Counted from the stretch's first letter, positions 21,092 through 31,919 are shown. The stretch: 64,000 bases of DNA from Pseudomonadota bacterium (GCA_018242005.1 JAFECU010000291.1:1-64000); one strand, 5' to 3'. A program made the numbers and translations. The notes: generated from the sequence alone by a model not told the origin.

Positions 21092-21865
21092 TCAGACGAC
21101 CCCCGATTTTAGGGGGACGAAGTGCACGGCCTCGAGCACGCTTTGCTTCAAGCCCTGCACCGTTTTGTCAACCACCAGCAACATCTGGCGCCCGTCGGCA
21201 CCGGCCATGGGCGCCACCAGGCGCCCGCCCTGGGCCAACTGCTCGCACCACTGCAGCGGCAGGCTCTCGCCTCCGGCCGCAGAAATGATGCCCGCGTAGG
21301 GTGCGCCGCCAACATAGCCAAGCATGCCGTCACCCAGGATCAGGTGGACATTGGCCAGGCGCAATGGGCGCAGATTCTCTCGCGCCTTCTCATGCAACGC
21401 ACGCAGGCGCTCTATGGTGTACACCTCTCGCGCCAGCCTGGCCAGCACGGCCGCCTGGTAGCCGCAGCCGGTGCCGATCTCCAGAACCCTGCCCAGGCCG
21501 TGGGCCTGGGCGCAGGGTGCACCCAGCAGCAGCTCGGTCATGCGCGCCACCACGCTGGGCTTGGAAATGGTCTGGCCCAGGCCTATGGGCAGGCTGGTGT
21601 CCTCGTAGGCCTGGTTGGCCAGGGCGGTATCGACGAAGCGGTGCCGCTCCACGCCTCCCATGGCCTGCAGCACCGGCGCCGCGGCGATGCCGCCTGCCGC
21701 CAGGCGCTGCACCATGCGCGCGCGCACCGCGGCCGAGTCCAGCCCCACACCCTGGGGTGCGGCCGGCGGCGCCTCGTGCCGGATTCGCGTCGGCGTGGCC
21801 GCTGGGGCCGGCGCCGCATCTTTTTGCCAGTCGATGCGCGCGGGAAAGCCGGGCCGGCGCTGCAT
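21092..21865 (-). CDS. pcm: Protein-L-isoaspartate O-methyltransferase
   Basis: Pcm methylates isoaspartyl residues so that damaged proteins can be repaired. The 257-residue product has a 40-50 residue leader longer than in E. coli, then the methyltransferase core with the SAM site VLEIGTGCGYQAAVLA and the upstream FVDTALANQAYEDTSLPIG motif. Its ATG overlaps the surE stop in TAATG. The surE-pcm-nlpD order is classical. Confidence 0.96.
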   Translation of the reverse strand: MQRRPGFPARIDWQKDAAPAPAATPTRIRHEAPPAAPQGVGLDSAAVRARMVQRLAAGGIAAAPVLQAMGGVERHRFVDTALANQAYEDTSLPIGLGQTISKPSVVARMTELLLGAPCAQAHGLGRVLEIGTGCGYQAAVLARLAREVYTIERLRALHEKARENLRPLRLANVHLILGDGMLGYVGGAPYAGIISAAGGESLPLQWCEQLAQGGRLVAPMAGADGRQMLLVVDKTVQGLKQSVLEAVHFVPLKSGVV

Positions 21866-22647
21866 TAGCCGCCCCCGCCCTGCACGCGCTGCGGCACCAG
21901 GCGCGCGGCGGTCTGCGCCCAGTAGCCCAGGCCGTCGTGGTCGGTCAGGTCCACCTTCAACGGCGTCATGGACACATGGCCGTGGGCCGTGGCGTAAAAG
22001 TCCGTACCCTCGCTTGCGTCCTTGGCCGGGCCGGCACCGCCGATCCAGTACATCAGCTCACCGCGCGGGCTTTGCTGCTCGATGACGCGCTCGGCCGCAT
22101 GTCGCCGCCCCAGGCGGCATAGCCGCAGCGGGCGCAGCGCATCAAACGGCATGTTGGGAATGTTGATGTTCAGCAACCACGGCGCCTGGCCCACCAGCCG
22201 CTGCTGCTGCATCTGCTCGACGATCTCGCGCCCCTTGCGCGCCGCGGCGTCAAGCTCGCCCCAGCCCTTGTCCACCTGGGAAATGGCCATGGACGGAATG
22301 CCGAACAGATAGCCCTCCATGGCCGCGCCCACGGTGCCCGAGTAAATAGTGTCGTCGCCCATGTTGGCGCCATTGTTGATGCCCGAGACGACCAGGTCGG
22401 GGCGGTAGCCCAGCAAGCCGGTGAGCGCGATATGCACGCAATCGGCCGGCGTACCGTTCACATAGCGAAAGCCATTGGCCGCGCGGTGCACGTACAGCGG
22501 CGCATTCAGCGTCAGGGCATTGGATTTGGCGCTGTTGTTGTGCTCGGGCGCCACCACCTCGACGTCGGCAATGGCCTTGAGTGCGTCATGCAGCGCCACG
22601 ATGCCCGGCGCCTGGTAGCCATCATCGTTGGAAATGAGGATTTTCAT
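21865..22647 (-). CDS. surE: 5'/3'-nucleotidase SurE
   Basis: SurE is a stationary-phase survival nucleotidase. I start at 22647 so the 260-residue protein begins [16 protein letters not shown], where the SNDDG metal-binding motif is at the expected N-terminal position; the longer frame adds unrelated residues. The [13 protein letters not shown] segment is also diagnostic. It heads the surE-pcm-nlpD-rluD operon, divergent from the diguanylate cyclase gene, so the 155 bases between 22648 and 22802 should carry both promoters. Confidence 0.96.
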   Translation of the reverse strand: MKILISNDDGYQAPGIVALHDALKAIADVEVVAPEHNNSAKSNALTLNAPLYVHRAANGFRYVNGTPADCVHIALTGLLGYRPDLVVSGINNGANMGDDTIYSGTVGAAMEGYLFGIPSMAISQVDKGWGELDAAARKGREIVEQMQQQRLVGQAPWLLNINIPNMPFDALRPLRLCRLGRRHAAERVIEQQSPRGELMYWIGGAGPAKDASEGTDFYATAHGHVSMTPLKVDLTDHDGLGYWAQTAARLVPQRVQGGGG

Positions 22648-22802
22648 GGTCACGGTGACTGAATGCAACGCATTGTAGAAGGCCACGGCTGTCGCATTGG
22701 TTACACAGCAACCAAAGCCCCGACTCGGAACATGCATGCGTCAGCTATTCAAGCAAGTTGTGCTCTGTCACACTTCGCACTATTTGCATCTTCCTGCCTG
22801 GC

Positions 22803-24332
22803 ATGCAGATGGATTCTGTCAAAAACCCTTCCGAAATCGCGCGTGAAACCCTCAAGTTGCTGGCCACGCGCCGCCTGCCCCCCACCCCCGACAACTACCA
22901 GAGCCTTTACGAAGAGGTCTCGGGCAAGCGCTCCATACCGCCATTTCCCACCGCCCAGCTGCGCCAGATCCTGCGCGTCATACCCGGGCAGACGCCAGGG
23001 CAGAAGCGCCTGCTGGGCCTATTGGAAGACGCCGTTGCCCAGCAGGACTGGTCCATGTTGCAAAACGTGTTCGTGGGCTATGCCAACCTGGGCCTGGCGC
23101 CGGCCGCCACGCCGCCGCCCGTAAGGACCTGCATCACCCACCTGCCAGCCACGCTGGCGCAGAACCTGGCCCGGCTCGTGAGCCACAGCCTTCCGGCCCT
23201 GGGCGAAGATGATCCGCGCGTGCATGAGCTGGCCACCGAGCTGTGCACGTTCCTGCGCGCGCCCGAGCCCTCCGTGGCCGCGGCCGAGCGTCTGCTGAAT
23301 GACTTCGGCTACCGCCTGTCCTTCGCGGCAGAGGATCAGGCCGCCATACGCCAGGGCCTGCTCACGCTGCTGCGCCTGGTGTTCGAGAACATTGCCGCCC
23401 TGAGCATGGACGAGCCCTGGCTGCATGGCCAGGCCAAGGCGCTGCTGGCCGCGTCCACGCCACCCTTGACGCTGCGCCGGCTCGACGATGTGCAGAAGCG
23501 CCTCCGGGACGTGATCTTCAAGCAATCCGAGGCCAAGGACCGTTCGCTGCAGGCGCAAACCCAAATGCGCGAGCTGCTGGCCACCTTCATCGAGCGTCTG
23601 GCCCAGATGGATGTGTCGAGCAGCAGCTACAACGAGACAATGGAAAGCTGCGCCGAACGCATAGGCCAGGCAACGCAGCTGCAGGACATCACACCGCTTC
23701 TCGAAGAGGTCATGGCCGCCACCCGGGCCATGGCGCACAGCAGCCGCGTGACCCGCGGCGAGCTGCAGGAGCTGCGCGAGCGCGCCGAAATCACGCACGC
23801 CGAGATCAACCAGCTGCGCCGAGACCTGGACCACGCCAGCGCCCTGGCGCGCCACGACCCGCTGACCGGAGCTCTGAACCGCAAGGGATTGGACGAGGTC
23901 ATGGAACGCGAGATTGCGCGCGCGCGACGCCAGGACGCGCCGTTGTGCGTGGCGCTGCTCGACATCGACAACTTCAAGTCCATCAACGACCGCCTGGGCC
24001 ATGCCGTTGGCGACGAGGCGCTGATGCACCTGGTCCAGGTCACGCGCGAGGTCATGCGCCCCCAGGACCAGCTGGCGCGCCACGGCGGCGAGGAATTCGT
24101 GCTCATCCTGCCCGACACCGATCTGGCCGATGGCGTGAAGGCCATGGAGCGCCTGCAGCGCGAGCTGACCACGCGCTACTTTCTCAAGGAACAGGAGCGC
24201 CTGCTCATCACCTTCAGCGCCGGCGTGGCCCAGGTGGCGGGCGAGCAGGACAGCGCCGACGCCATCCGCCGCGCCGACCAGGGCATGTACCTGGCCAAGC
24301 GCTCCGGCAAGAACCGCGTGGTCGCCGCATAA
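22803..24332 (+). CDS. Diguanylate cyclase (GGDEF domain)
   Basis: The C-terminal 170 residues form a GGDEF domain that makes cyclic di-GMP. The active-site loop reads GGEEF (428-432), a functional variant, and RPQD at 419-422 lies five residues before it, matching the inhibitory I-site spacing. A coiled coil (about 340-370) links it to a roughly 330-residue helical N-terminus with no signal peptide, membrane segment or domain I recognise. The ATG at 22803 (or 22809) is chosen over an upstream GTG; the ribosome site is weak in each case. It is monocistronic or leads into phoD (27-base gap). Confidence 0.88.
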   Translation: MQMDSVKNPSEIARETLKLLATRRLPPTPDNYQSLYEEVSGKRSIPPFPTAQLRQILRVIPGQTPGQKRLLGLLEDAVAQQDWSMLQNVFVGYANLGLAPAATPPPVRTCITHLPATLAQNLARLVSHSLPALGEDDPRVHELATELCTFLRAPEPSVAAAERLLNDFGYRLSFAAEDQAAIRQGLLTLLRLVFENIAALSMDEPWLHGQAKALLAASTPPLTLRRLDDVQKRLRDVIFKQSEAKDRSLQAQTQMRELLATFIERLAQMDVSSSSYNETMESCAERIGQATQLQDITPLLEEVMAATRAMAHSSRVTRGELQELRERAEITHAEINQLRRDLDHASALARHDPLTGALNRKGLDEVMEREIARARRQDAPLCVALLDIDNFKSINDRLGHAVGDEALMHLVQVTREVMRPQDQLARHGGEEFVLILPDTDLADGVKAMERLQRELTTRYFLKEQERLLITFSAGVAQVAGEQDSADAIRRADQGMYLAKRSGKNRVVAA

Positions 24333-24359
24333 TTTGCGGCGCACCCCGACCGCGTTCCC

Positions 24360-25943
24360 ATGCCCACGCCGCTCCAAGCCCAAGACCGCCGCCGATTTTT
24401 GCAGCAGGCGGGCTGGGCGGCCCTGGCCACCCAGCTGCCACGCGGGGCCTGGGCCCAGCAACCCTTGCGGCATGATCCCTTTGGACTGGGCGTGGCCAGC
24501 GGCGAACCTCTGCCCGACGGCGTGGTGCTCTGGACCCGCCTGCTTCCAGCCGACCCCGCCGATGCCGGCGCGCCCTGGGCGGGCCCGATCACGGTGCGCT
24601 GGGAGGTGGCGGACGACGCACAGTTCCGCCGCATCGTGCAGCGCGGCAACGCCACCGCCCTGCCGGACCTGGCGCACAGCGTGCATGTCGAGGTGAGCGG
24701 CCTGCAACCCGACCGCTGGTACCACTACCGCTTCATGCTCGGCGACGCCGTAAGCACCATGGGCCGCACGCGCACCGCCCCTGCGCCCGATGCGCTGGAA
24801 CCGCGCCTGCGCCTGGTCTATGCCTCGTGCCAACGCTGGGAGCACGGCTACTACGCCGCCTGGCGCCACGCCCGCACGGACGAGCCCGACCTGGTGCTGT
24901 TCCTGGGCGACTACATCTACGAATACGCCAGTCCCAAAGACGCCAACGGCCTGGCGCGCGTCCACAGCCTGCACCTGCCGCGCAACCTGGCCGACTACCG
25001 CGCACGCTACGCGCTGCACAAGAGCGACCCCGACCTGCAGGCCGCCCACGCCTGCGCGCCCTGGGTCGTGACCTGGGACGACCACGAGGTCATGAACGAC
25101 TACGTGGGCGCCCACGGCCGTGGTGACGCGGCAGATTGGCTGGTGCTACGCGCGGCCGCCTGGCAGGCCTTCTATGAGCATATGCCATTGCGCGCATCGA
25201 CCCTGGTGTCGTCGAGCTTCCAGGGCCTGAGGATTTACCGGCGCCTGGCCTGGGGTCGCCTGGCCCGGCTGCATGTGCTGGACGCGCGTCAGTACCGCAG
25301 CGTGCAGGCCTGCCGCAGGCCGGACAGCGGCTCGGCCGGCGCGGTACGCCCCGACCGCTGCCCCGAACTCGCTGACCCGCAGCGCAGCTTTCTTGGCTGG
25401 CAGCAGGAAAAATGGTTGCAGGCAGGGTTGGCACAGGATGCGCGCAATGAAAGCGCACGCTGGAGCGTGCTGGCGCAGCAGACCCTGTTTGCGCCGCGCC
25501 ACTACCCTTCGGGCCTGCAATCCACCGACAGCTGGGACGGCTACCCCGCAGCACGCCAGCGCCTGCTGCAAGCGCTCGCCCAGCAGCCGCCGCGCAACAC
25601 GGTACTGCTGGGCGGCGACATCCACCAGAACTATGTCTGCAACGTACTGGCAGCCACCGAGGGCAGCGCCGCGCCGCCCATCCTGGCCAGCGAGTTCTGC
25701 GGCACCTCCATCACCTCGCGCGCCGGCACCACGCAGGACAAGGTGGACGCCATCCGCCGCAACAACCCCCATGTGCTGCTGGCGCGCTGCGACGAACGCG
25801 GCTACGGCCTGTGCGACATCACGCCGACCCTCTGGACCACCCAGCTGCGCGCCATCACCAACCCGCTGGAGCGCACGAGCGACGCGTACACTCTGGCCCG
25901 CTTCGTGGTGGAAGACGGACGCGCCGGCCCGCAGCCAGCCTGA
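24360..25943 (+). CDS. phoD: PhoD-type alkaline phosphatase, Tat-exported
   Basis: A 527-residue calcium/iron-dependent phosphodiesterase/phosphatase releasing phosphate from organic esters in the periplasm. The N-terminus carries a Tat signal ([15 protein letters not shown], ending near AWAQ), followed by an N-terminal PhoD domain ([20 protein letters not shown]) and the metallophosphatase core with [17 protein letters not shown] and GGDIHQNYV as metal ligands. No Pho box was obvious in the 27-base gap after the cyclase gene, so it may be co-transcribed. Confidence 0.93.
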   Translation: MPTPLQAQDRRRFLQQAGWAALATQLPRGAWAQQPLRHDPFGLGVASGEPLPDGVVLWTRLLPADPADAGAPWAGPITVRWEVADDAQFRRIVQRGNATALPDLAHSVHVEVSGLQPDRWYHYRFMLGDAVSTMGRTRTAPAPDALEPRLRLVYASCQRWEHGYYAAWRHARTDEPDLVLFLGDYIYEYASPKDANGLARVHSLHLPRNLADYRARYALHKSDPDLQAAHACAPWVVTWDDHEVMNDYVGAHGRGDAADWLVLRAAAWQAFYEHMPLRASTLVSSSFQGLRIYRRLAWGRLARLHVLDARQYRSVQACRRPDSGSAGAVRPDRCPELADPQRSFLGWQQEKWLQAGLAQDARNESARWSVLAQQTLFAPRHYPSGLQSTDSWDGYPAARQRLLQALAQQPPRNTVLLGGDIHQNYVCNVLAATEGSAAPPILASEFCGTSITSRAGTTQDKVDAIRRNNPHVLLARCDERGYGLCDITPTLWTTQLRAITNPLERTSDAYTLARFVVEDGRAGPQPA

Positions 25944-26005
25944 ACAGCCCCCCCGGCGCTCCTCCCAGCGCCGGCCCCACCGCTACCCAAGGAACATGCA
26001 CGCAG

Positions 26006-28651
26006 ATGACCGGGAACCCCGCGCCTACATCGCGGCCTGACGAGGCCGATTTCTCGCAGCACACGCCCATGATGGCGCAGTACCTGCAACTCAAGGCCCA
26101 GCACCCCGACACGCTGCTGCTCTACCGCATGGGCGACTTCTACGAGCTGTTCTACGCCGACGCCGAGAAGGCCGCGCGGCTGCTGGACATCACGCTCACG
26201 CAGCGCGGCCAGTCGGCCGGCCAGCCCGTGACCATGGCCGGCGTGCCCTTTCATGCGCTGGAGAACTACCTGGGCCGGCTGATACGGCTGGGCGAGTCGG
26301 TGGCCATTGCCGAGCAGGTGGGCGAGGTGGGCGCGGCCAAGGGGCCGGTGGAGCGCAAGGTGGTGCGCGTGGTCACGCCCGGCACGTTGACGGACAGCGA
26401 GCTGCTGTCCGACAAGAGCGAATCCGTGCTGCTGGCCGTGCACCAGGGCAAGCGCGCGCGCTGCGGCCTGGCCTGGTTGTCCGTGACCCAGGGCGTGGTG
26501 CAGCTGGCCGAGTGCACTCACGCCGACCTGGGCACTTGGCTTTCGCGCATCGCGCCCAGCGAGCTGATCTACAGCGCCGGCATCACGCAGCGCTTTGAGG
26601 AGCAGTTGCAGCAGCTGCGCCAGGGCGGTGCGTTCACCTGCCCCATGAGCCTGCGGCCCGACTGGCAGTTTGACGGCGCTTTGGGCGAGCGCAAGCTGCT
26701 CGAACACCTGGGCGCGGCCAGCCTGCAGGCCTGGAACGCCGAGGGTCTGGCTGACGCCCACGCCGCGGCCGCGGCGCTGCTGCAGTACGCCGAGCACACC
26801 CAGGGCCGCGCCCTCTCCCATGTGTACAGCGTGCGCGTGCAGAAAAGCGATGCGCTCATCCACCTGCCGCTGGCCACGCGGCGCAATCTGGAACTGGTCA
26901 AGACGCTGCGCGGCGAGGACGGGCCCACGCTGCTGTCGCTGCTCGACACCTGCATGACCGGCATGGGCAGTCGATTGCTCAAGACCTGGCTGCTCGAACC
27001 CCAACGCGACCGCAGCGATGCGCGCCAGCGCCTGGCCGCAACCCAGGCCCTGCGCGGCGCCGGCAGCGGCCAGGGGCCGTGGCAGCTGCTGCGCGACGCC
27101 CTCAAGGGCGTGAGCGACGTGGAGCGCATCACGGCGCGCATCGCGCTGCGCCAGGTGCGCCCGCGCGAGCTCGTGGCGCTCGGCAAGACACTACAAAAAG
27201 CAGAGCTACTGTCGCTTAACAGCAAAGCGCCGGAGCCATTTTTGGCTCAAATATTTGGCCAGTTGCAGCCGCCCCAGGCCGCCACCGAACTGCTGCGCAC
27301 CGCCCTGCTGGAAGAGCCCGCCGCCCTGGTGCGCGACGGCGGCGTGATCGCGCCGGGCTTCGACGCCGAGCTCGACGAGCTGCGCGCGATACAGAACAAC
27401 TGCGACGACTTCCTGCTCGACCTGGAGACGCGCGAGAAGGCGCGCACCGGCATCCCCAACCTGCGCGTGCAGTTCAACAAGGTGCACGGCTTCTACATCG
27501 AGGTCACGAGCAGCCATGTGGACAAGGTACCCGATGACTACCGTCGGCGCCAGACACTCAAGAACGCCGAGCGTTTCATCACGCCCGAACTCAAACGCTT
27601 CGAGGACAAGGCCCTCTCGGCCCAGGAGCGGGGGCTCTCGCGCGAGAAATGGCTGTACGAGCAGCTGCTGGACAGGCTGCAGGCCCATGTGCCGCAACTC
27701 ACGCGCCTGGCCCAGGCGCTGGCCCAGCTGGACGTGCTGTGCTGCCTGGCCGAGCGCGCCCTCACGCTGAACTGGTGCGCGCCGCAGTTCGTCGATCACC
27801 CCTGCATAGAGATAGAAGCCGGGCGCCACCCGGTGGTGGAGAACCGGCTGGCCGAAACGTCGAACGGAGCCTTCATCCCCAACCACACGCGCCTGAACGC
27901 CAACACGCGCATGCAGATCATCACCGGCCCCAACATGGGCGGCAAATCGACCTATATGCGCCAGGTGGCGCTGATCGTGCTGCTGGCCAGCATGGGCAGC
28001 CATGTGCCGGCCGCCAGCTGCCGCCTGGGGCCGATCGACGCCATCCACACGCGCATCGGCGCGGCCGACGACCTGGCCAACGCGCAATCGACCTTCATGC
28101 TGGAGATGACCGAGGCCGCGCAAATCCTGCACGGCGCCACGTCCCACAGCCTGGTGCTGATGGACGAGATCGGCCGCGGCACCAGCACCTTCGACGGCCT
28201 GGCGCTCGCCAGCGGCATTGCCACGCACCTGCACGACCGCACGAAGGCGTTCACGCTGTTTGCCACGCATTACTTCGAGCTCACCGAGCTGGCCGCGCGC
28301 CACGCGCACGCCGTCAACGTGCATGTGGGTGCCACCGAATCGGGCCACGACATCGTGTTTTTGCACGAGATTCAGCCCGGCCCGGCCAGCCGCAGCTATG
28401 GCATACAGGTCGCCAAGCTGGCGGGCGTGCCCGCCGCCGTGCTCAACCACGCGCGCCACACGCTCGCCGCCCTGGAGGAGCGCGCGGGCGAGGACGATCT
28501 GCAGGTGGACCTGTTCGCGCCGCCGCCCGCGCCCGAGATGCAGGCAGTGAACCCCGTGGAATCGGCCCTGGCGCAGATCAATCCCGACGCCTTGAGCCCG
28601 CGCGAGGCGCTGGATGCGCTCTACCAGCTCAAGCGGCTGACCACGCCCTGA
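26006..28651 (+). CDS. mutS: DNA mismatch repair protein MutS
   Basis: MutS recognises mismatches and starts methyl-directed repair. From the ATG at 26006 the protein is 881 residues (E. coli 853). The mismatch-probing motif GDFYELF has F45 and E47; Walker A GPNMGGKS is at 641-648, with [12 protein letters not shown] as Walker B/signature and the C-terminal helix-turn-helix and tetramer tail. Bases 27191-27252 in the core domain match the dispersed palindromic repeat of this window and encode about 20 residues (near 396-416) in a region that is variable in the family. Confidence 0.98.
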   Translation: MTGNPAPTSRPDEADFSQHTPMMAQYLQLKAQHPDTLLLYRMGDFYELFYADAEKAARLLDITLTQRGQSAGQPVTMAGVPFHALENYLGRLIRLGESVAIAEQVGEVGAAKGPVERKVVRVVTPGTLTDSELLSDKSESVLLAVHQGKRARCGLAWLSVTQGVVQLAECTHADLGTWLSRIAPSELIYSAGITQRFEEQLQQLRQGGAFTCPMSLRPDWQFDGALGERKLLEHLGAASLQAWNAEGLADAHAAAAALLQYAEHTQGRALSHVYSVRVQKSDALIHLPLATRRNLELVKTLRGEDGPTLLSLLDTCMTGMGSRLLKTWLLEPQRDRSDARQRLAATQALRGAGSGQGPWQLLRDALKGVSDVERITARIALRQVRPRELVALGKTLQKAELLSLNSKAPEPFLAQIFGQLQPPQAATELLRTALLEEPAALVRDGGVIAPGFDAELDELRAIQNNCDDFLLDLETREKARTGIPNLRVQFNKVHGFYIEVTSSHVDKVPDDYRRRQTLKNAERFITPELKRFEDKALSAQERGLSREKWLYEQLLDRLQAHVPQLTRLAQALAQLDVLCCLAERALTLNWCAPQFVDHPCIEIEAGRHPVVENRLAETSNGAFIPNHTRLNANTRMQIITGPNMGGKSTYMRQVALIVLLASMGSHVPAASCRLGPIDAIHTRIGAADDLANAQSTFMLEMTEAAQILHGATSHSLVLMDEIGRGTSTFDGLALASGIATHLHDRTKAFTLFATHYFELTELAARHAHAVNVHVGATESGHDIVFLHEIQPGPASRSYGIQVAKLAGVPAAVLNHARHTLAALEERAGEDDLQVDLFAPPPAPEMQAVNPVESALAQINPDALSPREALDALYQLKRLTTP
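27191..27252 (+). repeat. Dispersed palindromic repeat, copy C inside mutS
   Basis: The copy reads AAAAAGCAGAGCTACTGT, CGCTTAACAGCAAAGCG, CCGGAGCCATTTTTGGCTCA, matching the family order of AGCT box, CGCTT/AAGCG dyad, GGAGCC and TTTTTGG tail. It is in frame with mutS and translated. Confidence 0.7.
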
Positions 28652-29024
28652 TGCGACAAAAGCAGCAGGATTGACCGCTGACAGGACGCTGGCAGCGACA
28701 TATTTCCTAGGGCTCAAGTAGCGATACCCATTGATTCGTCCCTCCAGGGCACGCAATCTACGCGCAGCCCGTCATCCCCGCGAAGACGGGGATCCGACGC
28801 CGTTGATTCGTTGTTGCTGTGGCTCCGCGCCTTCACGGGGATGACGGCGTTTAACTCATCATCAGAAATCGCTGCTTGAGCCTTTCCTATCGACGACCCA
28901 ACCGTTGCGACACCGTGCGTGGTTGCCGAGCCGCCGATTGGCGGCTTGCATGCAGCGGTATTTGACGTGAGGACCACCCACGGCCCATGCGAAGATCGGC
29001 GCCGCCACACCAGCCCCCAGCACT
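28652..29024. other. Intergenic stretch mutS to hydrolase gene
   Basis: No gene is seen in these 373 bases. Most is taken by a 172-base element with terminal inverted repeats (listed separately). Bases 28665-28700 vaguely resemble a worn copy of the dispersed palindrome. The remaining 140 bases ahead of the hydrolase gene should contain its promoter, but I cannot point to hexamers with confidence. Confidence 0.6.
28711..28882. repeat. MITE-like element with terminal inverted repeats, copy 1
   Basis: The ends are GGCTCAAGTAGCGAT (28711-28725) and ATCGCTGCTTGAGCC (28868-28882), inverted repeats with one mismatch in 15. Inside are ATTGATTCGTC, CCAGGGCACGC and two inward-facing GTCATCCCCGCG-type segments (28771 and 28834 regions). 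The same arrangement recurs at 41527-41709. No coding capacity; mobility without its own transposase is inferred from structure only. Confidence 0.7.
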
Positions 29025-29837
29025 ATGGCTTCCATCATCTTCTCCCACGCCAACAGCTTTCCCGCCGGCACCTACCGCCTGCTGTTCGACCACCTGCGCG
29101 AGCGTGGCTTTAGCGTCAGCGCCGTCGAGCGCTTCGGCCACGACGAGCGCTACCCGGTCAGCAACAACTGGCCGCACCTGGTGCAGCAGCTGGCCGACTT
29201 CGCCGCCGAAGAGCAGCAGCGCACGGGCGAGCCGGCGTACCTGGTGGGCCACTCGCTGGGCGGCTTTCTGAGCGTCATGGCCGCCGCGCGCCACCCGGAG
29301 CTCGCACGCGGCGTGCTGCTCATCGACTCGCCGCTGATCGGCGGCTGGCGCGCCGGCGCCCTGGGCGTGGCCAAGCAGGCGCAGGTGGTGGGTGCGGTCT
29401 CGCCCGGCCGCATCAGCCGCGCGCGCAGAAACAGCTGGGACAGCACCGAGGAGGCGCTGGAGCATTTCCGCCGCAAGCAGGCCTTTGCCCGATGGGACCC
29501 ACGCGTGCTGCAGGACTATGTGGACCACGGCCTGCACGAGCAGGACGGCAGGCGCGTGCTGCGCTTCGACCGCGCCATAGAAACCCAGATCTACAACACC
29601 TTGCCGCACAACCTGGGGCGGCTCTTGCAGGCCCACCCGCTTCAATGCCCGGCAGCCTTCATCGGCGGGCGCGACTCGGTGGAGATGCGCCAAATCGGCA
29701 TGACCATGACAAAGCGCATCACCCAGGGCCGCGTCATGATGCTCGACGGCAGCCACCTCTTCCCCATGGAGCAGCCCCAGGCCACTGCCGCGGCCATAGA
29801 GGCGGCGCTGCTCAACCTGGGACGGCTGGCGGCCTGA
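29025..29837 (+). CDS. Alpha/beta-fold hydrolase
   Basis: A 270-residue serine hydrolase of the alpha/beta superfamily. The nucleophile elbow is GHSLGG (about residues 74-79), with HANSFPAGTY near the N-terminus as oxyanion region and GSH near the C-terminus supplying the catalytic His; the acid is probably the Asp of FIGGRDS. No signal peptide, so it should be cytoplasmic. Substrate unknown; related proteins include esterases and lipases. It converges with uppP, only 7 bases apart, so the two may share termination signals. Confidence 0.85.
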   Translation: MASIIFSHANSFPAGTYRLLFDHLRERGFSVSAVERFGHDERYPVSNNWPHLVQQLADFAAEEQQRTGEPAYLVGHSLGGFLSVMAAARHPELARGVLLIDSPLIGGWRAGALGVAKQAQVVGAVSPGRISRARRNSWDSTEEALEHFRRKQAFARWDPRVLQDYVDHGLHEQDGRRVLRFDRAIETQIYNTLPHNLGRLLQAHPLQCPAAFIGGRDSVEMRQIGMTMTKRITQGRVMMLDGSHLFPMEQPQATAAAIEAALLNLGRLAA

Positions 29838-29844
29838 ATCCTGG

Positions 29845-30669
29845 TCAATCGGCCCAGGTCACCACACCCGTCCAGGCCGTGGCCAGCACCAGCAGGCCAA
29901 AGACGATGCGGTAGTAGGCAAACGGCGTGAAGCTGTGCGTGCTGATGTAGCGCAGCAGCCAGCGCACGCACAGCCAGGCGCTGATGAACGAGAACACCAG
30001 ACCCACGGCGAACAGCGGCATGTCGGCCATGGACAGCAGCGCGCGTTCCTTGTACAGGCTGTAGACGCCGGCGCCGATCAGCGTCGGGATGGCCAGGAAG
30101 AACGAGTAGTCGGTCGCCGCCTTGCGCGACAGGCCCAGCAGCATGCCGCCGATGATGGTGGCGCCACTGCGGCTCGTGCCTGGAATCATGGCCAGGCACT
30201 GCACCAGCCCCACCTTCAAGGCATCGAGCGGCCCCATCTCGTCCACCGACTGGACGCGCACGGCGCCCTGCTGGCGCCGCTCGGCCCACAGGATGATGAA
30301 GCCGCCGAGGATGAAGGTGGACGCCACCACCGTGGGCGTGAACAGATGTGCCTTGATGGCCTTGCCCAGCAGCAGGCCGAGCACCACGGCGGGCAGGAAG
30401 CCGATCAGCACATTGAGCGCAAAGCGCTGCGCTTGGCGCTGGGTCGGAAGCTGCACCAGGGTGTCGCGTATGCGCTGCCAGTACACCAGGATGACGGCAA
30501 AGATGGCGCCGGTCTGGATCGCGATATCGAACACCTTGGCCTTGGCGTCGTCAAAGCCCAGCAGCGAGCCCGCGAGGATCAGGTGGCCAGTGGAGGAGAT
30601 GGGGAGAAATTCGATCAGCCCTTCGACCACGCCCATGATGGCGGCCTTGAGCAGCAAGAGAGTGTCCAC
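29845..30669 (-). CDS. uppP: Undecaprenyl-diphosphatase UppP (BacA)
   Basis: UppP recycles the cell-wall carrier lipid by removing a phosphate from undecaprenyl diphosphate and gives bacitracin resistance. The 274-residue polytopic protein has both family motifs: [14 protein letters not shown] (16-29) and the [13 protein letters not shown] segment, with the Glu-rich and Arg active-site residues. The start is GTG. It stands alone on the minus strand between two plus-strand genes. Confidence 0.97.
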   Translation of the reverse strand: MDTLLLLKAAIMGVVEGLIEFLPISSTGHLILAGSLLGFDDAKAKVFDIAIQTGAIFAVILVYWQRIRDTLVQLPTQRQAQRFALNVLIGFLPAVVLGLLLGKAIKAHLFTPTVVASTFILGGFIILWAERRQQGAVRVQSVDEMGPLDALKVGLVQCLAMIPGTSRSGATIIGGMLLGLSRKAATDYSFFLAIPTLIGAGVYSLYKERALLSMADMPLFAVGLVFSFISAWLCVRWLLRYISTHSFTPFAYYRIVFGLLVLATAWTGVVTWAD

Positions 30670-30859
30670 GCAAAAATCCTGACGAAATAAGCAAAGCGCG
30701 GATTATCGGCGCCCACCGCGGCCGCTGCCGCATTGCCTGGACCGCCGTTCACGGCACCATGGCCGCCATTCGCGCCGCGGCAGGCCCGTTCGTCGCAAGG
30801 CGCTCGCACACGCGGGCCCGACGGCGCACAGTGCAGCCATCGCCGCACCGGAGTCCGCC

Positions 30860-31273
30860 ATGACCGAACTCACACCCCTGATTGCCATACACGCCAGCGC
30901 GGCGCTTGCCGCCACGGTCATCGGCCCTGTGGCGCTGTGGGCACGGCGCGCCGGCGCCCAGCGCCCGCGCCTGCACCGCGCCGCGGGCTACGCCTGGGTC
31001 ACGCTGATGGTGGCGGCGGCCATCTCTGCCCTTTTCATCCATGGCACCCAGGGCCCGCACTGGGGCGGCTTCGGCCCCATCCACCTGCTGATTCCGCTCA
31101 CGTTCGCCATGCTGTACCTGGCCTTTCGCCACCTGCTGCGCGGCAACATCGCCGGCCACCGCCGGACCATGCAGCGCCTGTACCTGGGCGCCTGCGTGGT
31201 CGCGGGCTTCTTCACGCTGCTGCCCAGCCGACTGCTGGGCCACTGGCTGGCCATGCAGCTCGGCTGGCTTTGA
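30860..31273 (+). CDS. DUF2306-like membrane protein
   Basis: A 137-residue protein with four hydrophobic helices (about 5-28, 45-65, 73-92, 108-128). Conserved-looking histidines sit at HASAAL, HRAAGYAW, HGTQGPHWG and the HRRTMQRLYLG motif, an arrangement typical of DUF2306 proteins. Function unknown. It begins a run of closely spaced plus-strand genes (gap of 43 bases to the next). Confidence 0.7.
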   Translation: MTELTPLIAIHASAALAATVIGPVALWARRAGAQRPRLHRAAGYAWVTLMVAAAISALFIHGTQGPHWGGFGPIHLLIPLTFAMLYLAFRHLLRGNIAGHRRTMQRLYLGACVVAGFFTLLPSRLLGHWLAMQLGWL

Positions 31274-31316
31274 ACCGCATCTCCCGTCCCTCACTCACCA
31301 GCCACAGGAGTCCGCC

Positions 31317-31895
31317 ATGCTGCTGACACTCGCCATCCACCAGCCCCAGGCGCTGGTGACCATTGTCCAGAAAACACCTTCCTGGGTCTGGGGCCTGCTC
31401 GCGGCCCTGCTCTGGCTTGGCATGGCCCAGCTCGCGCAGCGCCAGGTGCGCGCGGCGCGGGTCATGCTCATGCCGGTCGCGATGGCAGGGCTGTCGGCCT
31501 ATGGGCTCGCGTCCGGCTTCGGCGCGGCGGGCCAGGCCGGCGGCGTCTTCCTGGCCTGGATCGCCGCCGCGGCCCTGCTCACGGCGGCAAGCCTGGCGCT
31601 GCGGCCGCGGCCCCCTGCGGGTGCCCGGTACGACGCGGTCTCGCGCAGCTTCCACCTGCCCGGCAGTGCGGCGCCCCTGGTGCTCATCATGGGCATCTTT
31701 TTCACCAAGTACCTTGTCGGCGTGGAGCTCGCACTGCAGCCCAAGCTTGTGCACGACACGACTTTCGCGCTGGAGATCGCCGCGCTCTACGGTCTGATCA
31801 ACGGCCTCTTCATGGCGCGTGCCGTGCGGCTGTGGCGCCTGGCGAGCGCCGGACGCAGGCCCCGCAATTGCCGCGATGTCCGCGAGTCCGTATAG
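31317..31895 (+). CDS. DUF6622-like membrane protein
   Basis: A 192-residue protein with about five membrane helices, a conserved-looking QPQALVTIVQKTPSWVWGLL start, and a cytosolic ARYDAVSRSFHLPGS segment before further helices. AGGAG sits at ideal distance from the ATG. It resembles a family of small betaproteobacterial membrane proteins (DUF6622) with no known role. Next gene 24 bases downstream. Confidence 0.65.
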   Translation: MLLTLAIHQPQALVTIVQKTPSWVWGLLAALLWLGMAQLAQRQVRAARVMLMPVAMAGLSAYGLASGFGAAGQAGGVFLAWIAAAALLTAASLALRPRPPAGARYDAVSRSFHLPGSAAPLVLIMGIFFTKYLVGVELALQPKLVHDTTFALEIAALYGLINGLFMARAVRLWRLASAGRRPRNCRDVRESV

Positions 31896-31919
31896 CCACA
31901 CCGTCCATAGAATGACCCC

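Noticed and set aside
23019-25115. 698-residue open frame antisense to the diguanylate cyclase and phoD genes
   Set aside because: Runs across two real genes on the other strand and shows no family features.
28714-29010. Small open frame in the mutS-hydrolase gap
   Set aside because: It reads through the MITE-like element and has the typical peptide produced by such repeats; no ribosome site.
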